A stretch of 64,000 nucleotides of DNA from Gemmatimonas phototrophica (GTDB taxonomy: Bacteria > Gemmatimonadota > Gemmatimonadetes > Gemmatimonadales > Gemmatimonadaceae): positions 2,108,001 through 2,172,000 of the forward strand of contig NZ_CP011454.1 of the NCBI RefSeq assembly GCF_000695095.2, given 5' to 3'. A program made the translations under genes and the position numbers. This document shows positions 58,351-64,000 of the stretch, in pieces. The notes beneath the pieces are model-generated. The model had not been told where the DNA came from. It did not search any database and saw nothing but the letters and a program-made list of their open reading frames with translations. Each line of letters opens with the position of its first letter. The stretch's first letter is position 1.

Positions 58351-59679
58351 TCACGCGGCCGAGGCGCGCAGCGCCCCGGGTACAGTCACCATGGCCGGAT
58401 TCGCCGCAATCTTCGCTTCGAACTCGTGGCGGAATTTCTTCAGTCCCGACATCACCGGCGTGGCGCAGGAGTCGCTCAGAACGCAGATCGTCTTGCCACT
58501 CATGCCATCGGCAATGGACACCAGCGTGTCGAGATCCTCCGCGGTGCCTTCACCGTCGCGAATACGCTCCATGATGCGCGTAATCCACGCCGTGCCTTCG
58601 CGGCACTGCGAGCACTGGGCGCAGCTTTCGTGCGCGTAGAAGCGCGTCAGCCGCGCGATCTGCCGGACCATGCACTGCCGATCATCAAAGACGATCGCTC
58701 CGCCGGAGCCGAGCATCGTTCCCGCGGCGACCATCCCCTCATAGTCCATGATGGCGCCTTCGGCCTCTTCCCGCGTCAGAATGGGCACCGAAGACCCGCC
58801 GGGAATGACGGCCTTAATCTCGCGGCCCGGCAACGGCCCACCGCAGAGGTCGTACAGAAAATCCTTGAACGGAAAGCCCAACGCGACTTCGTAGTTACCA
58901 GGGCGCGTGATATTGCCGCACACCGAGAACAACTTCGTGCCGATGCTTTTGGGATTGTCCGGGCGTCCAAACTGCTTGTACCACTCCGCGCCGTTCTTGA
59001 TGATGTACGGGACGGTGGTGAGGGTTTCGACGTTGTTGATGGTGGTGGGCTTTCCGAAGAGCCCTGCCACCGCCGGGAACGGCGGCTTGATGCGCGGATT
59101 GCCACGCCGTCCCTCAAGGGAATTCATGAGCGCGGTTTCTTCGCCGCAGATGTACGCGCCCGCCCCCCGATGCACATGGACGTCCACCTGCTTGCCGCTC
59201 CCCATGGCGTTGGCGCCGAGGATGCCGGCCGCATACGCCTCTTCGACCGCGGCGGTGACACGCGCGTACGGTTCGGTGAACTCGCCCCGAATGTAGATGT
59301 ACGCCGTTTGCGCGTAGATCGCGTGGGCCGCCAGGGCCACCCCTTCCACCAATCCATGGGGCGTCCAGCGCATGATCTCACGATCCTTGAACGTCCCCGG
59401 CTCGGACTCGTCGGCGTTGCAGCAGAGGTAATGCGTCTTGCCATCGGGTTTCATGAACGACCACTTCATGCCGGTGGGAAATCCGGCACCGCCACGGCCA
59501 CGTAGGCCGGAGTCCTTCACGATCGTCTGCAGTTCCTGCGGGTCCGTAAACAACGCTTTCTGCAACGCCTCATACCCGCCGCGCGCCCGCCACCCTTCAA
59601 GGGTGCGCGCCTCGGCATCGCCGAAGTACTTCGACAGGATGGGTGTTTCGCGCGGATGAGACGGATGTGGATACCCCAT
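58351..59679 (-). CDS. nuoF: NADH-quinone oxidoreductase subunit F
   Basis: Binds NADH, FMN and cluster N3. The 442 residues have LRGRGGAGFPTGMKW (FMN/NADH), CNADESEPGTFKDRE, YICGEETALMNSLEG and the cluster motif ESCAQCSQCREG with the fourth Cys in SDSCATPVMSG. The ATG overlaps the nuoE stop (TAATG). Confidence 0.98.
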   Translation of the reverse strand: MGYPHPSHPRETPILSKYFGDAEARTLEGWRARGGYEALQKALFTDPQELQTIVKDSGLRGRGGAGFPTGMKWSFMKPDGKTHYLCCNADESEPGTFKDREIMRWTPHGLVEGVALAAHAIYAQTAYIYIRGEFTEPYARVTAAVEEAYAAGILGANAMGSGKQVDVHVHRGAGAYICGEETALMNSLEGRRGNPRIKPPFPAVAGLFGKPTTINNVETLTTVPYIIKNGAEWYKQFGRPDNPKSIGTKLFSVCGNITRPGNYEVALGFPFKDFLYDLCGGPLPGREIKAVIPGGSSVPILTREEAEGAIMDYEGMVAAGTMLGSGGAIVFDDRQCMVRQIARLTRFYAHESCAQCSQCREGTAWITRIMERIRDGEGTAEDLDTLVSIADGMSGKTICVLSDSCATPVMSGLKKFRHEFEAKIAANPAMVTVPGALRASAA

Positions 59680-60230
59680 TACTTCAACTCCGCCAGAATG
59701 CGTGGCACCGACTCGGGCGTCACGGATTCAATGAAATCGTTGTTGATCATGACCGGCGTGGCAAAGCCACAGGCGCCCAGACATTCCACTTCGATGACCG
59801 TGAACCGGCCATCGGCGCTGGTGAGCCCGAGGTCACCGCACCCGGTATGCTCGAGAAAACTCTTGACCACATCTTCCGCACCACAGACGTTGCACGGGGT
59901 CGTCGTGCAGACCTGAATGAAGTGCCGGCCGACCGGGTGCTGGTGATACATGGTGTAGAAACTCACCACGCCCTTGATGTAGGCCGGCGTAATGGCGAGC
60001 AGCGCCGCAATCTCCTCGATCCCCTTGTCGCTGACCCAGCCGCGCGCATCCTGCAACATCCAGAGCGCCGGCAACAGGGCGGCCTGTTTGGTGGGATAGC
60101 GCGAAAGAATGGTATCGAGTTGCGTGCGGGCCTCACCCACGAAAACCGGTTCATGCGGTTCGTCGTGGTGATGGCCATGCGGCGGGGCGGCCACAAGGGC
60201 GCCTCCACTGGCGGACGGGCCATGGCTCAC
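59679..60230 (-). CDS. nuoE: NADH-quinone oxidoreductase subunit E
   Basis: Holds the 2Fe-2S cluster N1a. Cysteines occur as CTTTPC and ECLGACGFATPV (Cx4C and Cx3C). I place the start at the GTG at 60230, which overlaps the nuoD stop (GTGA) and has a GGGAGAG site. Frames opening further upstream run through nuoD. The N-terminus then carries a His-rich stretch (PPHGHHHDEPHE) not typical of the family. The body is 183 residues long. Confidence 0.95.
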   Translation of the reverse strand: MSHGPSASGGALVAAPPHGHHHDEPHEPVFVGEARTQLDTILSRYPTKQAALLPALWMLQDARGWVSDKGIEEIAALLAITPAYIKGVVSFYTMYHQHPVGRHFIQVCTTTPCNVCGAEDVVKSFLEHTGCGDLGLTSADGRFTVIEVECLGACGFATPVMINNDFIESVTPESVPRILAELK

Positions 60231-61537
60231 CGGTCGATCTCTCCCATCACGATATCGATGCTGGCGTTGATGGCAATCACGTCGGAGAGCAAGTGTCCCT
60301 CCACCATCTTCGGAATTGCCGACAGGTTGACGAATGACGGCGGGCGAATACGCCAACGCACCGGCTTGGAGGTCCCGTCACTCACGAAATAGTATCCCTT
60401 CTCACCCTTGGGACTTTCCACGGCGACATAGCACTCCCCCGCCGACGGACGCGGGCCTTCCATGACGAGCTTGAAGTGATGGATCATGCTCTCCATCTCG
60501 CTCGTGGCTTTGTGCTTCGGCGGCAGGATCAGCCGCGGATCATCGATGTTGATCGGCCCACCCGGCAGCCGCTTGAGCGCCTGCTCGAGAATGCGCACGC
60601 TCTGCCGCATCTCTTCCACACGCACCAGGAACCGATCATAGACGTCGCCCTGGGTTCCGACGGGCACATCAAAATCGTAGGTCTCGTAATCGAGATACGG
60701 GAAATCCTTGCGCACGTCATACGCCACACCCGAGGCGCGCAGCATGGGGCCGGAGAGCCCCGCGTTGACCGCTTCTTGCGCGTTCATTGCACCAAGTCCC
60801 ACGGTACGGCCGGCCCAGATGGCATTGGTTTCCAGCATCGCCACGGACTCCTCGAGCGTCTTCGGGAAGCCCTTGAGGAACGCCCGCAGGCCATCGAGCC
60901 ACCCATCGGGAAGATCCGCCGCCATGCCGCCAACGCGGGTGGCGGTGGTCGTGAGGCGGGCGCCGACCCACCCTTCCAGGAGGTTGTACACGTTCTCGCG
61001 CTCCTGATACAGCCACAGGAACGGCGTAAACGCCCCGATGTCCACCGACGTGGTGCCCAGCCAGACCAGATGTGAAATGATGCGGGAGAGCTCCATGAGA
61101 ATGACCCGCAGCACTTTGGTGCGCTCCGTCATCCCCACCCCGAACAACCGTTCGGCTCCCAGCACGAACGCCACGTTGTTGCCAGGCGAGTTGAGGTAGT
61201 CCTCGCGATCGGTCCAGGGAATGATCTGATTGTACTGGCGGTATTCCCCGATCTTTTCGAACCCGCAATGCAGGTAGCCGATGTGCGGAATGCACCGCAC
61301 GACGGTCTCACCGTCCAGCTCCAACACCAGACGTAACACCCCGTGTGTTGCCGGGTGCTGAGGGCCGATGTTGATGAGCATGTGATCAGCCTCGAGCTCC
61401 GGCTCTGGCGCCAGTGCCGGGGTATCCAGCGCGACGGCGCGTCCGCCCTGTGCCACCAACGCGGCGCGAAGCGGCTGCCCCTGTGCATCCAATCCGCTCG
61501 TGCCGAGTGCCACCTCAATGGTTCGACGCGCGCTCAT
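60227..61537 (-). CDS. nuoD: NADH-quinone oxidoreductase subunit D
   Basis: Quinone-reduction-site subunit related to NiFe hydrogenase large subunits. The 436 residues contain NIGPQHPATHGVLRLVLELDGE, CIPHIGYLHCGFEKIGEYR, TDREDYLNSPGNN, and the late GPRPSAGECYVAVESPKGE. An N-terminal extension of about 50 residues precedes the core. It overlaps nuoC (ATGA). Confidence 0.97.
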   Translation of the reverse strand: MSARRTIEVALGTSGLDAQGQPLRAALVAQGGRAVALDTPALAPEPELEADHMLINIGPQHPATHGVLRLVLELDGETVVRCIPHIGYLHCGFEKIGEYRQYNQIIPWTDREDYLNSPGNNVAFVLGAERLFGVGMTERTKVLRVILMELSRIISHLVWLGTTSVDIGAFTPFLWLYQERENVYNLLEGWVGARLTTTATRVGGMAADLPDGWLDGLRAFLKGFPKTLEESVAMLETNAIWAGRTVGLGAMNAQEAVNAGLSGPMLRASGVAYDVRKDFPYLDYETYDFDVPVGTQGDVYDRFLVRVEEMRQSVRILEQALKRLPGGPINIDDPRLILPPKHKATSEMESMIHHFKLVMEGPRPSAGECYVAVESPKGEKGYYFVSDGTSKPVRWRIRPPSFVNLSAIPKMVEGHLLSDVIAINASIDIVMGEIDR

Positions 61538-62277
61538 TCGCCTTCCTCGGTCTCGCCGTGGGCCGCACGATCGGCAAGACGCCGCTTCATGTCCTCCGGC
61601 AAGGAGTCGAAAGCATCGGCGATGCTCAGTTCTTCCATCGAGTAGCGCGCTTCCGGATCAGCGGCGAGTACCTGCTTGAGCTGCTCGGCGCGCGAGAAGC
61701 GGCCCCGCAGTGGAAAGTCCTTTCGCAACGGATGCCCTTCCTTGTACTGCTCCCACATAAGCAGCCGCCGAAGATCCGGATGGCCTTCGAACCGGATGCC
61801 GAACATGTCATAGCACTCGCGCTCCAGCCAATCAGCGCCCGAATAAATGTCCATGACGCTCGGCACCCACAGGGCTCCACGCTTGGGCAGTTCAACCTTC
61901 AGTCGCAGAAAGCGGCGATGCCCCAACGCGCGTAAGTGCCAGACCACTTCCAGTGGGCGTGTCCCGTCACGGTATTCCACCGCGGTGACATCCACGAGAT
62001 AGTCGTATCGCTCCGACGGTTCGTCGTGCAGGAACCGGACGATGCGGTGGATGGCGTCGCGCGTGACAAAGACCGTCGTCTCGCCCCAGACCACTTCGGT
62101 GCGCAGGACGTCGCTACCGAACCGGGCCGTCAGAACGGCCGCGGTCGGATTGGCGGGGGCCCCGTGGCGCGGCACGTTGACCGGCGTCATGGGCATACCG
62201 TGCACGTCGGTCGCGACGGCGGCCATGACGTCAGCGGCGGCCGCGGTGACAGGCGGAACCGGGACAGGCGCCGTCAC
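61534..62277 (-). CDS. nuoC: NADH-quinone oxidoreductase subunit C
   Basis: Peripheral-arm subunit of 247 residues. The core shows [42 protein letters not shown] (the 30-kDa signature, here in part) and [18 protein letters not shown]. The first 45 residues are Ala/Pro/Val-rich and look disordered. It is separate from nuoD, unlike the fused NuoCD of E. coli. Overlap with nuoB is four bases. Confidence 0.96.
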   Translation of the reverse strand: MTAPVPVPPVTAAAADVMAAVATDVHGMPMTPVNVPRHGAPANPTAAVLTARFGSDVLRTEVVWGETTVFVTRDAIHRIVRFLHDEPSERYDYLVDVTAVEYRDGTRPLEVVWHLRALGHRRFLRLKVELPKRGALWVPSVMDIYSGADWLERECYDMFGIRFEGHPDLRRLLMWEQYKEGHPLRKDFPLRGRFSRAEQLKQVLAADPEARYSMEELSIADAFDSLPEDMKRRLADRAAHGETEEGE

Positions 62278-62900
62278 GGTGCCGACCGGGTCTGATGCAC
62301 GGAGTTGCCGAACGGCTCCGACAGTTCGTCAATTCGCGACGGCGGAATGTACAACTGGCTGGACGGATCCGGCTCAATTTCGACGTGACGCGTACTGTCC
62401 TTGAGGCGCTCCTGCATGACCTTCTTCTGAAGCATCATGATGCCATGGATCAGCGCTTCCGGACGCGGTGGGCACCCCGGGACATAGACATCGACGGGAA
62501 TGATGGTATCGATGCCCTGCACCACGGCATAGTTGTCGAACATGCCACCGGTGGAGGCGCATGCCCCCATGGAGATCACCCACTTCGGCTGCGGCATTTG
62601 CTGATAGATGCGTCGAATGACCGGCGCGAGCTTGAGCGGCACCCGCCCCGCGCACAACAGCACATCCGCCTGCCGTGGCGAGTAGCTGAGGCGCTCCATG
62701 CCGAAGCGTGCAAGGTCATAGCGGCTGGCGGCCGTGGCCATGAACTCAATGGCACAACAGGCCGTGCCGAAGGGCATGGGCCACAACGAGCCGGCGCGCG
62801 CCCAGTTCACGAGAAAATCGAGGCGCGTGGTGATCCAGCCATCCTGTGCGCCCGGATCAACCTGCACCACACGCGATTCGTTGGCGGGGATCAGTCCCAC
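62274..62900 (-). CDS. nuoB: NADH-quinone oxidoreductase subunit B
   Basis: Holds terminal cluster N2 next to the quinone site. Cysteines are in [31 protein letters not shown] and [16 protein letters not shown] start at GTG 62900, preceded by a GGGAG site within nuoA, so nuoA and nuoB overlap by ten bases. A frame reaching 63059 lies inside nuoA and is rejected. The protein has 208 residues. Confidence 0.96.
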   Translation of the reverse strand: MGLIPANESRVVQVDPGAQDGWITTRLDFLVNWARAGSLWPMPFGTACCAIEFMATAASRYDLARFGMERLSYSPRQADVLLCAGRVPLKLAPVIRRIYQQMPQPKWVISMGACASTGGMFDNYAVVQGIDTIIPVDVYVPGCPPRPEALIHGIMMLQKKVMQERLKDSTRHVEIEPDPSSQLYIPPSRIDELSEPFGNSVHQTRSAP

Positions 62901-63295
62901 GTCAGCGCTCCCTTCTTCCAGACATAGAGGAATCCGACCACGAGGATCAGAGCAAACACCAGCATCTCGCCGAGTCCAAAGAACGACAGTTGTCCCGTTG
63001 GGCAGGCATTGGACACCAGCGGTACCTGGCAGGAGAGCTGCCGGTAATGAACGCCCCACGGGATCATGAACACCGTTTCGATATCGAAGACGATGAACAG
63101 CATGGCCACGAGGTAGAACTTCACGGAAAAGCGCTCGCGGGCATCACCCAGCGGGCTGATACCGGACTCGTACGGCTGGGATTTCACCGCGGTGGGCTGC
63201 GACTTCGTAGTCAGGTGCGCGATGCCGAGAATCAGCACCGCGTTCAGAATCACAAAGCCCAGGAGCAGCAGAACCGGCAGATAGGTACGTAGCAT
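62891..63295 (-). CDS. nuoA: NADH-quinone oxidoreductase subunit A
   Basis: First gene of the nuo operon. The protein has 134 residues and three helices. The loop [36 protein letters not shown]-type family signature is present (YESG and FDIETVFM seen). The loop before the last helix has two extra cysteines ([14 protein letters not shown]). The ATG at 63295 was chosen because upstream residues do not match the family and include the leader hairpin. Confidence 0.95.
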   Translation of the reverse strand: MLRTYLPVLLLLGFVILNAVLILGIAHLTTKSQPTAVKSQPYESGISPLGDARERFSVKFYLVAMLFIVFDIETVFMIPWGVHYRQLSCQVPLVSNACPTGQLSFFGLGEMLVFALILVVGFLYVWKKGALTWD

Positions 63296-63320
63296 CGCGG
63301 TGCAGCAAGGATCCGACAGA

Positions 63321-63344
63321 TCACGAAGGGGAGTGACTTCGTGA
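63321..63344 (-). promoter_or_regulatory. Hairpin in the nuo operon leader
   Basis: TCACGAAG and CTTCGTGA (63321-63328 and 63337-63344) form a perfect 8-bp inverted repeat with an 8-base loop, 26 bp upstream of the nuoA ATG. It could be an operator or an RNA element. Confidence 0.4.
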
Positions 63345-63368
63345 AAGAATTCACAAGTGATGTAGCGG

Positions 63369-63397
63369 AAGGTACCAACGGGACCAGAATCCCTCAA
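63369..63397 (-). promoter_or_regulatory. Candidate promoter for the nuo operon
   Basis: On the - strand, TTGAGG (63397-63392) and TACCTT (63374-63369) are 17 bp apart, about 74 bp upstream of nuoA. The match is moderate. Confidence 0.35.
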
Positions 63398-63442
63398 CAG
63401 CGTGCGGAATTGTTTTTCCGTGAAGTAACCGTTGAACCTGTT

Positions 63443-63472
63443 TTGGCAGGCTCCACTAGTCGAGAGTAGACT
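63443..63472 (+). promoter_or_regulatory. Candidate promoter for dcd
   Basis: TTGGCA (63443-63448) and TAGACT (63467-63472) are separated by 18 bp, with a start near 63479 and a leader of about 82 bases. Confidence 0.45.
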
Positions 63473-63515
63473 TAACGAGGAGTTTCGGCGCCAAGCGCGC
63501 CGCGCATCATGGACC

Positions 63516-63543
63516 GGTTGGTCCTAGTGCGTACCGACCAACC
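63516..63543 (+). promoter_or_regulatory. Hairpin just upstream of dcd
   Basis: GGTTGGTC and GACCAACC form a perfect 8-bp stem with a 12-base loop, ending 17 bp before the dcd ATG. Its place where a ribosome-binding site should be suggests translational effect, or an operator. Confidence 0.4.
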
Positions 63544-63560
63544 CTCTGCTCTCCCACCCC

Positions 63561-64000
63561 ATGGGGCTCTGCTCAGATCGCTGGATCACGCGCATGGCGC
63601 GCGAACACGGCATGATCGACCCGTTTGAGGATCGCCAGGTCCGCCAAGGGGTCATCTCCTACGGCGTCAGTTCATACGGCTACGACATGCGGGTGGCGTC
63701 CGAATACCGGATCTTCACCAATGTGCTGAGTTCCATTGTCGACCCGAAGCAGTTCGACCCCAAGAGTTTCGTGGAGTTTGAGGGAGACGTCTGCATCGTG
63801 CCGCCCAATTCCTTCGCCCTGGCCCGGAGCGTGGAGTATTTCCGCATTCCCCGCAACGTGCTCACCCTGACGGTGGGCAAGAGCACCTATGCCCGATGCG
63901 GGATTATCACCAACGTCACGCCCTTCGAGCCCGAATGGGAGGGGTACGTGACGCTCGAGATCTCCAATACGACCCCGTTGCCAGCCAAGATCTATTCGAA
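63561..64000 (+). CDS. dcd: dCTP deaminase, 3' part outside the window
   Basis: Deaminates dCTP to dUTP for thymidylate synthesis. About 146 residues are visible from the ATG at 63561. They match the family from the start: [87 protein letters not shown] and [20 protein letters not shown], the last with the catalytic glutamate region. The frame runs off the end without a stop at PAKIYS. No clear ribosome-binding site precedes the ATG, and the leader has a hairpin. It is divergent from the nuo operon. Confidence 0.95.
   Translation, partial: MGLCSDRWITRMAREHGMIDPFEDRQVRQGVISYGVSSYGYDMRVASEYRIFTNVLSSIVDPKQFDPKSFVEFEGDVCIVPPNSFALARSVEYFRIPRNVLTLTVGKSTYARCGIITNVTPFEPEWEGYVTLEISNTTPLPAKIYS

Overview
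The window is about 64 kb of dense, GC-rich bacterial chromosome made almost entirely of housekeeping genes. I see no insertion sequence, prophage, CRISPR array or obvious horizontally acquired island. The gene content points to a Gram-negative (diderm) bacterium with lipopolysaccharide (Kdo synthesis plus LptA/B/C). It makes menaquinone by the futalosine route (MqnA/C/E), has sigma-54, and has a 14-subunit NADH dehydrogenase. Gemmatimonadota (Gemmatimonas-like) is my best guess. That rests on gene content and style of sequence, not on a database match.

Layout. From 1 to 13.3 kb every gene is on the + strand: uvrC (5' end outside the window), thrC, a secreted TPR protein, a DUF512 radical-SAM-like protein, der, plsY, gpsA, a MerR-type regulator, surE, pcm, an unrecognised Ala/Pro-rich protein, apt, tRNA-Arg(CCT) and a membrane-anchored TPR protein. 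From 13.9 kb onward nearly every gene is on the - strand. The 600-bp gap at this switch has an intrinsic terminator on each side. Between them, at 13489-13516, is a 28-bp sequence that looks like a chromosome dimer resolution (dif) site. Genes converge on it and base composition changes from G-rich to C-rich on the + strand. This is therefore very probably the replication terminus, and it is the most informative non-coding feature here.

The - strand half holds four blocks, read in transcription order from right to left. (1) nuoA to nuoN (63.3 to 48.9 kb), followed by a phosphohexomutase and a UPF0182 membrane protein. (2) sucC-sucD, ndk, then a YceD-like protein, rpmF, plsX, fabH, fabD, fabG, acpP and fabF, which is the classical fatty-acid cluster, followed by mqnE, mqnA, mqnC, ispF, dedA, xerD and a trpG/pabA-type glutamine amidotransferase. 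(3) A divergent point at 28.9 kb, with terC on the + strand and kdsB on the - strand. (4) A long chain of touching genes, kdsB, pyrG, kdsA, kdsC, kdsD, lptC, lptA, lptB and rpoN, that runs on through two glycosyltransferases, a flippase-like membrane protein, a polyprenol-phosphate sugar transferase and dapF to the terminus. At the right edge dcd (3' end outside the window) is divergent from the nuo operon.

How the parts fit. The Kdo genes make and activate Kdo, with PyrG supplying the CTP that KdsB uses. The Lpt genes export the finished LPS. The fab/plsX/plsY/gpsA genes make acyl chains and phospholipid precursors. The mqn genes and ispF feed menaquinone, the likely electron acceptor of the Nuo complex. 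XerC/D would act at the dif site 17 kb away. No self-contained new defence or mobile system is evident. The less ordinary items are the dif/terminus island, an LptB with an N-terminal extension of about 147 residues, a very large lipoprotein LptA, a probable surface-glycan module next to the terminus, an MqnE with an altered cysteine motif, and an orphan Ala/Pro-rich protein.
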